64,000 bases of DNA from DAOQTX01 sp035340715 (GCA_035340715.1 DAOQTX010000002.1:1-64000), one strand, 5' to 3'; numbered from the stretch's first letter, positions 17,487 through 26,578 are shown. Program-made: numbers and translations. The notes: a model not told the origin generated them from the sequence alone.

Positions 17487-17977
17487 ACAGCTTCACTTCC
17501 TCTGGTCATATCTACACGAATGTGTTCTTGAAGGGTAGTTGATAATGTGTGGCCAACAAAATCAGCATTAATAGGATAATTTTTATGATCTCTATCAACC
17601 AACAAGACAGTCCTGATTTTTTTAATATCCGCTTCCAACAATGCTTTTAAGGCGTATGTGAGCGTTTTCCCGGTATTTAATACGTCATCAATAAGAATGA
17701 TAACTTTCCCTTTCAATTGGCCTTTTTCTAAACTTACATTAATAGAATTTTGGATGGGTTTACTTTTATCAAAGTGCACTTCGCAAAGAACCACTTTAAT
17801 TTCGCTAATTGCTGAAAAAGCTTTCTCTAATTTTTTAGCAAAACTATATCCAGTTTTTGTAATACCCGCAAAAATCAATTCTTTTTCTTTAGAATTGTCT
17901 TCCAGAATTTGATAAGCAATACGGTTAATTCTTTGTTGGATCTGGTTTTTGTCGAGAATCAGAGTTTCTTTTGCCAT
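17474..17977 (-). CDS. PyrR-like phosphoribosyltransferase
   Basis: A 167-aa type I phosphoribosyltransferase with the PRPP-binding motif VIILIDDVLNTGKTL (about 93-107) and the N-terminal FAGITKTGYSFAKKL. This resembles PyrR, the bifunctional uracil phosphoribosyltransferase/pyrimidine attenuator. Whether it binds pyr mRNA or acts only as an enzyme cannot be told, since no pyr operon is nearby. A true upp gene is at 30293. It overlaps the NlpC/P60 gene by 19 bp at its 5' end and the convergent aroK by 13 bp at its 3' end. Confidence 0.8.
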   Translation of the reverse strand: MAKETLILDKNQIQQRINRIAYQILEDNSKEKELIFAGITKTGYSFAKKLEKAFSAISEIKVVLCEVHFDKSKPIQNSINVSLEKGQLKGKVIILIDDVLNTGKTLTYALKALLEADIKKIRTVLLVDRDHKNYPINADFVGHTLSTTLQEHIRVDMTRGSEAVYLS

Positions 17978-18522
17978 TCTTCTTGAGATATCAATCGGCC
18001 ACCTTTATAAAATGTTCTTTTGTAGTAAGGCGATTCTAAATCGCTTATTATAACTCCATTTGACCGGCTTGAATGTACAAATTTATTCTCGCCTAAATAC
18101 AAGCCCACATGGGATATGTTTTGAGAACGCGTTTTGAAAAATACCAAATCACCTTCGGCCAATTCGGTTTTCTTTAAAGGTGTGCATTGCTTGTACAATG
18201 AAACTGAATTGCCTTGCGATTCTAAATCAAATCCTGCACGGATCAATTTGTTTACTAAGCCACTGCAATCAATTCCGCCAAGAGTTTTTCCTGCATAGCG
18301 ATAAGGAGTTCCGAGCCACTTTATAATTGATTCGTATAGTTGAACATTCTGAATAGATGAGACACTTAATCCGGCAATTTGTGCGTAATATGATTTTACA
18401 TATTCGTCTATAAAAGCTGGCCCAACACGAACTAATTCCTTCTTTTCAATTGTAGTTTGAGCACCCACTGTTGAAAAGCTGAGTGTGAGACATAGAACAA
18501 AGATGCTTGACCAATATTTCAT
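17959..18522 (-). CDS. NlpC/P60 family cysteine peptidoglycan hydrolase
   Basis: A 187-aa exported protein with a signal peptide ending near VGAQT. The NlpC/P60 domain shows YRYAGKTLGGIDCSGL with the catalytic Cys (about 86), the His in SHVGLYLG (about 139) and a third polar residue in FVHSSRSNGV. Such enzymes cut the D-gamma-glutamyl-mesoDAP bond of peptide stems. The copy has only the catalytic domain and no SH3 or LysM module. It overlaps the phosphoribosyltransferase by 19 bp and follows the FkbM gene by 63 bp. Confidence 0.92.
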   Translation of the reverse strand: MKYWSSIFVLCLTLSFSTVGAQTTIEKKELVRVGPAFIDEYVKSYYAQIAGLSVSSIQNVQLYESIIKWLGTPYRYAGKTLGGIDCSGLVNKLIRAGFDLESQGNSVSLYKQCTPLKKTELAEGDLVFFKTRSQNISHVGLYLGENKFVHSSRSNGVIISDLESPYYKRTFYKGGRLISQEEWQKKL

Positions 18523-18585
18523 GGCACAAAAATAAAGGATAGAATAATATGAAAATGAAGGCTTTCTGAATAAGTTTTCAACGAA

Positions 18586-19440
18586 TCAAGCCTTGGAATA
18601 AGCTAATATGTCCCACTGACAGTTATGCATTTCCGTTTCAACTGTTATAGCTGATTGATCAGAAGCTTTAATAATAGAATAATTTTGGTGGATCAAAAAC
18701 GACACCAACTGTTTTGCACTTGAATTTTGTTCCTTCAAATTTCTATCATCTAACTCTATAAATAGTTTTGGCTTATAGTTTTTTATTGTATTAACGGAAC
18801 CTTTGAGTACATTAAATTCAAAACCTTCAGTATCAATTTTTATTAAATTAATTTCCTTTAGTTTTTGATTTTCTACAAACTCATCAAGAGTAATAATTTC
18901 AACTGGTATTTCGCCATTTTCACGAATACGATTCATTCCTTTATTATGATTGTCAACCGTACTCATTCGATACGAAGCCTTATGATCACCAAAGCCATTT
19001 TGATAAGTAAAAACTTTTAGTTCCGGATTGAGCGACAAATTTTTCTGTAAACGTTTATAGTTGAGTGGGTGCGGCTCAAAACTATAAACCGTTCCATTGG
19101 CCCCGCTTCTTTTTGCAAAATTCAAGCAAACTTCCCCCATATTTGATCCAATATCTAAGATCAAATCACCTGATTTTATTAAACTATATAAGTAATTTCT
19201 TTCCCTTTGTTGAAAATCCCAGAAAATATACCAGTCCACCATATCGGATAAGTCCAGTTCATAATTAATCCCGTTTCTTTTTACAAACCTTTTTGAGTTT
19301 TCTTTGTATTGATAAGGGTTAGGAGGCACCTTAGTAATCCAATGACCAAAGTATTTGCCGGATGTCAACTTTTGAAGTATATACTCCAAAGGCATCCACT
19401 TGAACATTGTCCTGATCAAATTTAACAAACTCGACTTCAT
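18586..19440 (-). CDS. FkbM family methyltransferase
   Basis: A 284-aa SAM-dependent methyltransferase with motif I LILDIGSNMGEVCLNFAK (about 95-112), GTVYSFEPHPLNYKRLQKNL (motif II) and the FkbM-typical ending LDEFV ... LIKIDTEGFEFNVLKGS. FkbM enzymes O-methylate sugars or polyketides. In envelope contexts they usually modify glycans, but no substrate can be read here. The N-terminal 60 residues do not belong to the core fold. Confidence 0.87.
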   Translation of the reverse strand: MKSSLLNLIRTMFKWMPLEYILQKLTSGKYFGHWITKVPPNPYQYKENSKRFVKRNGINYELDLSDMVDWYIFWDFQQRERNYLYSLIKSGDLILDIGSNMGEVCLNFAKRSGANGTVYSFEPHPLNYKRLQKNLSLNPELKVFTYQNGFGDHKASYRMSTVDNHNKGMNRIRENGEIPVEIITLDEFVENQKLKEINLIKIDTEGFEFNVLKGSVNTIKNYKPKLFIELDDRNLKEQNSSAKQLVSFLIHQNYSIIKASDQSAITVETEMHNCQWDILAYSKA

Positions 19441-19516
19441 GATACGAAAATATAAAGAGCCTTTAATTCTTTAAATAATATTTATAATAATATTGAGTTT
19501 AATGCTCTAAAACCAT

Positions 19517-19533
19517 TGTTTTCATTGAAAACA
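19517..19533. promoter_or_regulatory. 17-bp palindrome, possible operator
   Basis: TGTTTTCA and TGAAAACA form a perfect 8-bp inverted repeat around one base, 56 bp before the M16 peptidase ATG. It lies just upstream of a plausible -7 box (TATATTTA, 19559-19566). This geometry suits a dimeric regulator. The rest of the 148-bp intergenic region is AT-rich with no other feature seen. Confidence 0.35.
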
Positions 19534-19588
19534 GTAGTATTTACAATTTCATTATCCTATATTTATTGCTTAATTAAAAAAAACCAAA

Positions 19589-22402
19589 ATGAAACAACTT
19601 AGATTACTTAGCTTTTTTATCATCAGTGTCTTCGTGTGCACAAGTACTGTTGAAGCACAAAAGAAAAAGGACACTAAAACCAATTCCCAAACTCAAACTA
19701 CGGTAGCTGCGATCGCACAAACAGAAACTTCAGTACCTAAAAAGATCACCACCGTTGAAGGAATAACGGAATATAATCTTTCAAATGGTTTACGAGTGTT
19801 ATTGTTTCCAGATCAATCTAAGCCTACCATTACTGTAAATATTACCTATTTGGTTGGTTCGAGACATGAGGGTTACGGAGAATCAGGCATGGCTCACTTG
19901 TTGGAACATATGGTGTTTAAAGGTTCAACTAATCATCCTAACATACCACAGGAATTAAGTTCTCATGGAGCTCGTCCAAATGGAACCACTTGGTTGGATC
20001 GTACAAATTATTTTGAAACGTTTTCCGCTACTGATGAAAACCTCCGTTGGGCTTTGAGTCTGGAAAGTGATCGAATGATCAATTCATTTATTAAGAAGGA
20101 AGATTTAGAGTCTGAATTTTCTGTAGTTCGAAATGAGTTTGAATCTGGAGAAAACAATCCTGAAGGTGTGCTGATGGAAAGAGTTATGTCCACTGGATAT
20201 TTATGGCACAATTATGGAAAAAGCACCATTGGTTCAAAAGAAGATATTGAGCGAGTACCGATAGAAAATCTTCGTGCTTTTTATAAAAAATATTATCAAC
20301 CTGATAACGCTGTTTTAACCATTGCAGGAAAAATTGATCAAGATGCTACCATAAAATTAGTGAATGAATATTTTGGTAAAATTCCTCGCCCTACCAGAGA
20401 GCTACAACCAACCTATACGGTTGAACCAACACAAGATGGTGAGCGATTTGTTGAATTGAGAAGAGTAGGTGATGTTCAAGTTGTAGCAGCTGGATATCAT
20501 ATCCCTTCAGGTGCTCATGCTGATTATGCCGCAGTAGAAGTTTTAACTGAAGTATTAACCAACGAACCTTCCGGACGATTGTATAAAGCTTTAGTTGAGT
20601 CTAAAAAAGCGAGCGCTACATATGGATATTCTCTTCAATTGAAAGATCCGGGTTACGCTTATTTTGCGGCTCAAGTATTAAAGGATAAATCACTTACAGA
20701 TGCCAATACTACTATGATGAGCGTGTTTGACAATTTAAGTTCGAACAAAATAACTGATGAAGAAGTAACACGCGCGAAAAATACCATCATTAAGTATTTT
20801 GAATTAATGTACAATAATAGCGATCGAGTAGGCTTGACTTTAAGTGAATACATAGCTCAGGGAGATTGGCGCTTGTGGTTTTTATATCGCGATGCAGTTG
20901 AGAAAGTAACTGCCGATGATGTGAATCGTGTAGCACAAGCTTATTTTAAACCAAGCAACCGTACAGTAGGAACATTTATTCCGGTTGATAAACCTGATCG
21001 TGCCACTATACCTGCATCACCAGATGTAACGGCCTTGGTTAAAGATTATAAGGGCAAAGCAGCATTGGCTGAAGCTGAAGCTTTTGATCCTTCGTGTGCG
21101 AATATTGACAAGCGTACTACAAAAGGAACTATCCCGGGTGGAGCTAAATATGCTTTTCTAACAAAATCTACTCGAGGAAGTAGTGTTAATGCTCAAATAA
21201 AATTATTCTTAGGTTCAGAGAAATCATTAGTTGGAAAAGGGTTGACAGCAGAGTATTGTGCATCTATGCTAAAGCGTGGAACCAAGACTAAAAGCTATCA
21301 ACAAATTAATGATGCTTTCGATAGCATGAAAGCAAGCGTTAGTATTTCTGGTTCAGGACAAACGTTAACGGTGAACATTACAACAGTTAAAGACAGGTTA
21401 AACGAAGTTATGGCGCTAGTGAACGATATACTTCGTAATCCATCTTTCCCTGCCGATGAGTTTGATAAAATGAAAGAAGAAGATTTGGCTTCTATTGACC
21501 AGTCAAAATCCGATCCACAATCATTAGCCATCAATACTTTCACAAGAATGATGAACAACTATGATAAAAGCGATTATCGTTATACCATGACTTTCGAAGA
21601 GAAATCTTCTGCTTTGAAGGCATTGAAGTTGGAAGATGTAAAGAAATTTTATACCGACTTTTATAATGGATCAAATGCAACAGTTGCGGTAGTTGGAGAT
21701 TTTGATGCAGAAGCTACCGCCAAAGGGTTAAGTTCGATGTTGGCCAATTGGACTAGTACTCAAACATACAGCAGAGATGCGAATAAGTCATTTAATAATC
21801 CAGCCAAAGTTGAGAAGTTGAATACTCCTGATAAGGCGAATGCCATGATGATTTGTGGACATGATATGAACATTAAAGATGATAATGCAGATTATCCTTC
21901 ATTAATTATTGGGAACTACATGTTGGGCGGTGGATTCTTAAACAGTCGATTGGCAACAAGAATACGTCAAAAAGAAGGAATCAGCTATGGAGTAGGTTCG
22001 CAATTGCGTGCCGATGCTAAAGATGAAAGCGGTTCATTCATCTCATATGCTATTTATAACCCGGATAATTCAGCAAAATTAATTGAAGCATACAAAGACG
22101 AACTAAACAAAATGTTGACAAGCGGATTTACTTCAGATGAGTTAAAAGATGCAATATCTGGATATTTGCAAGGTCAAAATGTTAGTCGTTCACAAGATCG
22201 AACATTGGCTTCGAGACTAAACAGCTATTTGGAATACAATAGAACATTTGCTTGGGATGAAAACATCGAAAAAGCGATTTCTACTTTAAATGTGGATCAG
22301 GTTAATACAGCAATGAAAAAGTGGATTAGCCCTACAAATATAAGCTATGTAGAAGCTGGTGATTTTAATCGTATGAAAGACGATAAGATGAGTCAGGAGT
22401 AA
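19589..22402 (+). CDS. M16 family zinc metallopeptidase, two-domain
   Basis: A 937-aa exported (signal peptide ending near VEAQK) pitrilysin/insulinase-type peptidase. The N-terminal half has the inverted zinc motif HLLEH (103-107) and the downstream Glu of VVRNEFESGENNPE. The C-terminal half, from about residue 510, repeats the M16 fold (GGGFLNSRLATRIRQKEGISYG) but lacks HxxEH, so it is the usual inactive partner. The two halves together form the catalytic clamshell on one chain. It probably degrades peptides in the periplasm. It is monocistronic, with a strong terminator behind it. Confidence 0.94.
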   Translation: MKQLRLLSFFIISVFVCTSTVEAQKKKDTKTNSQTQTTVAAIAQTETSVPKKITTVEGITEYNLSNGLRVLLFPDQSKPTITVNITYLVGSRHEGYGESGMAHLLEHMVFKGSTNHPNIPQELSSHGARPNGTTWLDRTNYFETFSATDENLRWALSLESDRMINSFIKKEDLESEFSVVRNEFESGENNPEGVLMERVMSTGYLWHNYGKSTIGSKEDIERVPIENLRAFYKKYYQPDNAVLTIAGKIDQDATIKLVNEYFGKIPRPTRELQPTYTVEPTQDGERFVELRRVGDVQVVAAGYHIPSGAHADYAAVEVLTEVLTNEPSGRLYKALVESKKASATYGYSLQLKDPGYAYFAAQVLKDKSLTDANTTMMSVFDNLSSNKITDEEVTRAKNTIIKYFELMYNNSDRVGLTLSEYIAQGDWRLWFLYRDAVEKVTADDVNRVAQAYFKPSNRTVGTFIPVDKPDRATIPASPDVTALVKDYKGKAALAEAEAFDPSCANIDKRTTKGTIPGGAKYAFLTKSTRGSSVNAQIKLFLGSEKSLVGKGLTAEYCASMLKRGTKTKSYQQINDAFDSMKASVSISGSGQTLTVNITTVKDRLNEVMALVNDILRNPSFPADEFDKMKEEDLASIDQSKSDPQSLAINTFTRMMNNYDKSDYRYTMTFEEKSSALKALKLEDVKKFYTDFYNGSNATVAVVGDFDAEATAKGLSSMLANWTSTQTYSRDANKSFNNPAKVEKLNTPDKANAMMICGHDMNIKDDNADYPSLIIGNYMLGGGFLNSRLATRIRQKEGISYGVGSQLRADAKDESGSFISYAIYNPDNSAKLIEAYKDELNKMLTSGFTSDELKDAISGYLQGQNVSRSQDRTLASRLNSYLEYNRTFAWDENIEKAISTLNVDQVNTAMKKWISPTNISYVEAGDFNRMKDDKMSQE

Positions 22403-22424
22403 GCTTATTGACAAAGAGACATAG

Positions 22425-22456
22425 AACGGATACTGAATTTCAGTATCCGTTTTTTT
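22425..22456 (+). terminator. Rho-independent terminator after the M16 peptidase
   Basis: A perfect 12-bp inverted repeat (AACGGATACTGA / TCAGTATCCGTT, 22425-22436 and 22440-22451) with a 3-nt loop is followed by a run of T. It lies 22 bp after the stop codon. The T-run side serves the plus-strand gene. Confidence 0.92.
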
Positions 22457-23156
22457 ATGAAATAAAATTTGAAATGTTGCTTATTAAATCTTGTATAGAG
22501 ATTGATTCAAAAGAATGCTTGGCCTGCATGTAGGAACAGTAACTAAATTGACTACTGATACGGCATAAAGATTGATATTCTTCAGCACTTACAAAAGTGT
22601 CAAGTTCACTCCTGGAGAGTAATATTGGTCGATTTATATTTCTTAAACCTTCATTAAATGCATTGCGGTTTTCTACTAAAGAAGCAAGAAATTGTTTGGT
22701 ACTATCCAACAAATCTATTGCAGAAATTGGTGCATGAAGCGAATCCAAACTTTTGATAAAACCTGGAATTTTTTCACACATTTTATCGTAGTTCAATTTA
22801 TGAAGCTCGTTTTGAAGAACTACAGGATTCCAATCAAGTTTGGTGTTGACCAAAATAATCCCTTTTGGATCGATCACATTTTGAATCAATGCATGCATTG
22901 CAACATATCCTCCCATACTATAACCGAGAATGAAATATTCTTTTTTCTTAAACGTACTTGCGATAAACTCTTTGAGTTGATTGGAGAGTGACTCCAGAGT
23001 AAATGCTTCATGGCTACCTCCATGCCCATGAAATGTAAATCGAGATAAATTAAATGAAGATGAACCTTCAAGGAATAATGAATCGAATTGCCTTTCTGTA
23101 GCAAGTGCTCCGTGTAGACAAATAATATTTACTTTCGAATTAAACTTCTTCATCAA
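22455..23156 (-). CDS. Alpha/beta hydrolase
   Basis: A 233-aa cytoplasmic alpha/beta-hydrolase fold protein. It shows the oxyanion-strand sequence NIICLHGALATERQFDSL, the nucleophile elbow GYSMGGY (Ser80), an Asp region in LSRSELDTFVSAEEY and a C-terminal catalytic His in MQAKHSFESISI. Substrate unknown; the MenH/BioH-like size allows thioesterase or ester hydrolase roles. Its start overlaps the carbonic anhydrase gene by 17 bp. Confidence 0.85.
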   Translation of the reverse strand: MMKKFNSKVNIICLHGALATERQFDSLFLEGSSSFNLSRFTFHGHGGSHEAFTLESLSNQLKEFIASTFKKKEYFILGYSMGGYVAMHALIQNVIDPKGIILVNTKLDWNPVVLQNELHKLNYDKMCEKIPGFIKSLDSLHAPISAIDLLDSTKQFLASLVENRNAFNEGLRNINRPILLSRSELDTFVSAEEYQSLCRISSQFSYCSYMQAKHSFESISIQDLISNISNFIS

Positions 23157-23772
23157 AAAACTCTACCAATCCATTGGTAACATTGTAATAAGCTCCTACG
23201 ATTCCTACTTTCTTACTTGCTATCAAATCACCTAAGATTTGACTTTTCATTTTGATGTTATTGATTGTTAAGTCTATATGAATATGACTTACTTCGTTTA
23301 CAAACTCTTCATTGCTGCTGTTATGAATTTGATGCTTCTCCTTTGCTTTATCAACTGCAGGTTTTAGTTTGGATAATAAATGTGTCAAATGACCAAGTTT
23401 TACATCATCACAAGCTCCATTTATGGCTCCGCAACGTGTATGCCCCATTACTACTATAAGTTTTGCTCCGGCAACTAGACAGGCAAACTCCATTGAACCT
23501 AATATATCTTCGTTTAAAATATTACCCGCAATGCGTATAGAAAAAACATCTCCCAATCCTTGATCAAATATCAACTCTGCGGAAGTTCTTGAGTCAATAC
23601 AACTCAATATGGCTGCTACCGGAAATTGACCATCACTGGTTTGGTTAACCTGACTCAATAAGTTTCGATTCGCTTTTAGGTTATTAATAAATCGTTGGTT
23701 CCCGTCTTTTAACATATTGAGAACATCTAGGGGTGAAAGTTTTTCTTGTTTATCTTTATTGATAGTATTCAT
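23140..23772 (-). CDS. Beta-class carbonic anhydrase
   Basis: Interconverts CO2 and bicarbonate. The 210-aa protein has the zinc ligands in SCIDSR (Cys58 with the Asp/Arg dyad) and GHTRCGAI (His and Cys). RIAGNILNEDILGSMEFA matches the family core. ATG at 23772 is preferred; an in-frame start at 23793 would add seven residues. It overlaps the alpha/beta hydrolase by 17 bp. Confidence 0.94.
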   Translation of the reverse strand: MNTINKDKQEKLSPLDVLNMLKDGNQRFINNLKANRNLLSQVNQTSDGQFPVAAILSCIDSRTSAELIFDQGLGDVFSIRIAGNILNEDILGSMEFACLVAGAKLIVVMGHTRCGAINGACDDVKLGHLTHLLSKLKPAVDKAKEKHQIHNSSNEEFVNEVSHIHIDLTINNIKMKSQILGDLIASKKVGIVGAYYNVTNGLVEFFDEEV

Positions 23773-23885
23773 AATAATTTTTGAAAAATACAAAACCTAT
23801 CACACATTATGTATATGAAAAATAGCTCTTCTTAATTGTTTTGATAGTTATTCAATCTTTCTTTTATTCATTTTATACTGAATAG

Positions 23886-24128
23886 ATACTATACAGCTAT
23901 AATCATGACATTGCATCACTATTCAATTATGAAAATTTGAATAAACATGATGCTGCAGATATAGTCGTCTCAAATAAGCTGCCACAATTGGGTGGTGATG
24001 GTGGTGTAATTGTTCTTGATACAAAAGGCAACTTTCATATGACGTTTTGCACTGATGGTATGTATAGAGGTTTTATCAATTCTAATGATAAACCTCATGT
24101 TTTTATCTATCAAGATGAAATACACTAA
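23886..24128 (+). pseudogene. Remnant of isoaspartyl peptidase / L-asparaginase gene
   Basis: Reading 23886-24128 without interruption gives about 80 residues that match the C-terminal end of plant-type (Ntn-hydrolase) asparaginase/isoaspartyl peptidase: HDIASLFNYENL, then KLPQLGGDGGVIVLD, then FCTDGMYRGFI and VFIYQDE. An in-frame TAG at 23883-23885 closes the frame upstream. The rest of the enzyme, including the autoprocessing Thr and most of both subunits, is absent from the preceding 100 bp. No plausible start precedes the homologous part. I read this as a decayed 3' fragment; a short expressed protein from TTG 23937 is possible but unlikely. Confidence 0.75.
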
Positions 24129-24189
24129 ACACTAAAGCTGTTGTTAAAATTTAATTAGAGAATAAAGGTCTTTAACTCAATTAAAAACC

Positions 24190-24197
24190 TATTTTTG
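24190..24197 (+). promoter_or_regulatory. Candidate -7 box of the desaturase gene
   Basis: TATTTTTG matches TAnnTTTG exactly, 18 nt before the desaturase ATG. No clear -33 TTTG is visible at the usual distance. Confidence 0.45.
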
Positions 24198-24215
24198 CAC
24201 AAATCTGATAATTTA

Positions 24216-25313
24216 ATGGCAGAATCAATACATAAAACGCTAAGCTACTTAAAGCCAGTCGATAAAGACTTCTTCAAAACCTTGAAGGAAAGAGTAGATG
24301 CATATTTTATTCAAAATAAGATTGAAAAATCTGGTGATTGGAGAATGAAATTGAAGACGGTGGCTATGCTGACCATGTATTTTGTTCCTTATTTTTTAAT
24401 CGTTACCGATCATCATTACAATATAGGCGTCTATTTTTTGCTTTGGGTTATTATGGGTTTTGGAATGGCCGGTATAGGTTTATCCGTTATGCACGATGCC
24501 ATACATGGAGCCTATTCTTCAAATAAGACTTTAAATAAAGTTGTTGGTGAGGTAATTAACCTGATTGGGGGATATTCTATTAATTGGAAAATTCAACACA
24601 ATGTTTTACATCATGCATTTACCAATGTTCATGGTGTTGATGAAGATATAGATGCAGGGAAATTGTTGCGTTTTTCACCCCATGCCGAGAGATTTTCTTT
24701 TCATAGATTTCAACATGTATATGCATGGTTTTTATACGGATTAATGACTTTATTCTGGGCAACCGGAAAAGATTTTACTCAACTCAAGCGATACTATAAC
24801 ATGGGCTTAGTAAAAACAAAAGTGTTGTATCGTAAAAAGGTTGCATTATTGATTCTTGTTAAATCTTTGTACTATATCTATGTGATTGGAATTCCATTGG
24901 TGTTTAGTTCACTGCCTTGGTATTTTACAATTCTCGGATTTTTAAGCATGCATTTTACAGCAGGGTTAATCTTATCTTCAATTTTTCAGCCGGCTCATGT
25001 GATGGAGACTTCAGACTTTCCAAATCCGGGTAAAAACGGAACAATTGAAAATACATGGGCGATGAATCAACTTCAAAACACCTGTAATTTTGCCCCAAAG
25101 AGTAGACTTTTTTCATGGTATGTAGGAGGACTCAATTTTCAGATAGAACATCATTTGTTTCCGAATATATGCCATATTCATTACAAAAAACTTTCTGCCA
25201 TTGTACAGCAAGTAACTGCCGAGTTTCAGTTGCCTTATTATGTTCTGCCTACGTTTGCTAAAGCATTAGTGGATCATGGTGTAATGCTAAAAAAGCTAGG
25301 TCAAACCAACTGA
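24216..25313 (+). CDS. Fatty acid desaturase (linoleoyl-CoA/delta-6 type)
   Basis: A membrane di-iron acyl desaturase of 365 aa. It has the three histidine boxes HDAIH (about 93), HNVLHH (about 128) and QIEHH followed by LFPNICHIHY (about 309). Gln in place of His in the third box marks front-end (delta-5/6-like) desaturases. Hydrophobic segments lie around 55-90 and 210-260. No cytochrome b5 domain is fused. It probably adjusts membrane lipid unsaturation. ATG at 24216 is used; the in-frame TTG at 24195 lies inside the promoter box. Confidence 0.92.
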   Translation: MAESIHKTLSYLKPVDKDFFKTLKERVDAYFIQNKIEKSGDWRMKLKTVAMLTMYFVPYFLIVTDHHYNIGVYFLLWVIMGFGMAGIGLSVMHDAIHGAYSSNKTLNKVVGEVINLIGGYSINWKIQHNVLHHAFTNVHGVDEDIDAGKLLRFSPHAERFSFHRFQHVYAWFLYGLMTLFWATGKDFTQLKRYYNMGLVKTKVLYRKKVALLILVKSLYYIYVIGIPLVFSSLPWYFTILGFLSMHFTAGLILSSIFQPAHVMETSDFPNPGKNGTIENTWAMNQLQNTCNFAPKSRLFSWYVGGLNFQIEHHLFPNICHIHYKKLSAIVQQVTAEFQLPYYVLPTFAKALVDHGVMLKKLGQTN

Positions 25314-25332
25314 TTCATCTGATTTCCATTTC

Positions 25333-25365
25333 AAGTATTGATCGTTTAGTAGTCATTCAATACTT
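25333..25365. repeat. Inverted repeat between desaturase and DUF4197 gene
   Basis: AAGTATTGA (25333-25341) and TCAATACTT (25357-25365) form a perfect 9-bp stem with a 15-nt loop. It ends 7 nt before the DUF4197 ATG. There is no T-run, so it is at most a weak terminator or a leader hairpin over the translation start. Confidence 0.35.
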
Positions 25366-25372
25366 TTATAAA

Positions 25373-26074
25373 ATGAAAAATAATTTCTTAGCGGTTTTGC
25401 TGGCAGCCTCTTGTCTTTTTTTTTCTTGTAATACAGCAACACAAATATTAAGTACTCTTCCTACACCCTTAACGGAATATGAAGTTGTTGAAGGGCTAAA
25501 AGAAGCGTTAACTATTGGAAGTAACAATGCAGGAAATCTATTGCATAAAGAAGATGCATTCTTTAAAAATCAAATCATAAAAATTCTCTTTCCACCTGAA
25601 GTAGCCGATATGGAGAAAAAGCTCAGGGCGATTGGTATGGGTTCAGAGATCGATAAATTAATTCTTACTATGAATAGAGCTGCAGAAAAGGCAGCGGTTG
25701 AAGCCATCCCTATATTTTCAAATGCTGTAGCTCAAATGAGTATTCAGGATGGTATGACCATTTTGAAAGGAAAAGACAATGAAGCAACTCTTTATCTGAA
25801 GAAACATACGTATGAGTCTTTGAAGAATGCATTTCAACCTAAAGTTAAAGAGTCTCTTAACTCAGTAGGTTTCTTTTCTATTTGGAATCCGTTGATGAAT
25901 ACGTATAATCAACTTCCATTTATAACTAAAGTAGATCCAGATTTGGATAAATATGTTACTGAAAAATCATTAGACGGCCTGTTTGTTACCTTAGCAAAGG
26001 AGGAATATAAAATTAGAAAGGACCCGGTGGCCCGAGTAACAGATTTATTGAAGAAAGTATTCGGCTCAATTTGA
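25373..26074 (+). CDS. DUF4197 domain protein, probable lipoprotein
   Basis: A 233-aa exported protein. The N-terminal hydrophobic stretch ends in LFFSCNT, a relaxed lipobox, so membrane anchoring through Cys is likely. The rest is a mostly helical DUF4197 domain, recognised from LTIGSNNAGNLL ... ILFPPEVADMEKKLRAIGMG ... TMNRAAEKAAVEA ... TILKGKDNEATLYLKKHT. Function unknown in the family. It stands alone between the desaturase and another exported protein. Confidence 0.85.
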   Translation: MKNNFLAVLLAASCLFFSCNTATQILSTLPTPLTEYEVVEGLKEALTIGSNNAGNLLHKEDAFFKNQIIKILFPPEVADMEKKLRAIGMGSEIDKLILTMNRAAEKAAVEAIPIFSNAVAQMSIQDGMTILKGKDNEATLYLKKHTYESLKNAFQPKVKESLNSVGFFSIWNPLMNTYNQLPFITKVDPDLDKYVTEKSLDGLFVTLAKEEYKIRKDPVARVTDLLKKVFGSI

Positions 26075-26128
26075 TGTTCATCCTTAGTTCAGTATACACA
26101 CGTACATTACATAAAACGATAATAGCGC

Positions 26129-26578
26129 ATGAAATATCTTAGTTGTTTCTTAATTTATTTTTCTTTGTTGGCTAATGCAGTTACAGCGCAAAGCATATCA
26201 CCAACCACTACAGATGAGTATCAATTTTGCACAGTTGGATATCGAATTCAATTGCAAACTAAATTAGATATGAAACAAGGTTACTCGTTAAAGGATTTGC
26301 CAGAGATAGATCATGTGGTTCGTAAAATGGAATTCAAAGCCTTATTTAGAAAAGGAGAAACTAAGCCTTGCGCTATCATCATGATTTATTCTCTTCCACG
26401 TGTGGCTCCTGTCTATTATTGTTTACCTACTTATGATGCAGATCAAGCCCTATGGGATTTGTTCTACAGCAGTTTAGAATCGAAAGAAGAAAATCCAATG
26501 GATAAGCTGCATTTCTTCTCATATTGCATAGCCAAAGCGGGAATGTATTTAAGCAATCCTAATTGGGACACAAAATAA
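26129..26578 (+). CDS. Exported protein of unknown function
   Basis: A 149-aa protein with a clear signal peptide (cleavage near VTAQS). The mature part of about 128 residues contains three Cys (FCTVGY, KPCAII, YYCLP), one more in SYCIAK and no recognisable domain. The length and Cys spacing would allow a disulfide-stabilised periplasmic domain. I do not recognise a family. It lies between the DUF4197 gene (54 bp) and the MFS gene. Confidence 0.7.
   Translation: MKYLSCFLIYFSLLANAVTAQSISPTTTDEYQFCTVGYRIQLQTKLDMKQGYSLKDLPEIDHVVRKMEFKALFRKGETKPCAIIMIYSLPRVAPVYYCLPTYDADQALWDLFYSSLESKEENPMDKLHFFSYCIAKAGMYLSNPNWDTK

Noticed and set aside
23937..24128. Independent 63-aa protein starting at TTG 23937
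   Set aside because: Homology continues upstream of the TTG to an in-frame stop, so the frame is the tail of a larger lost gene.
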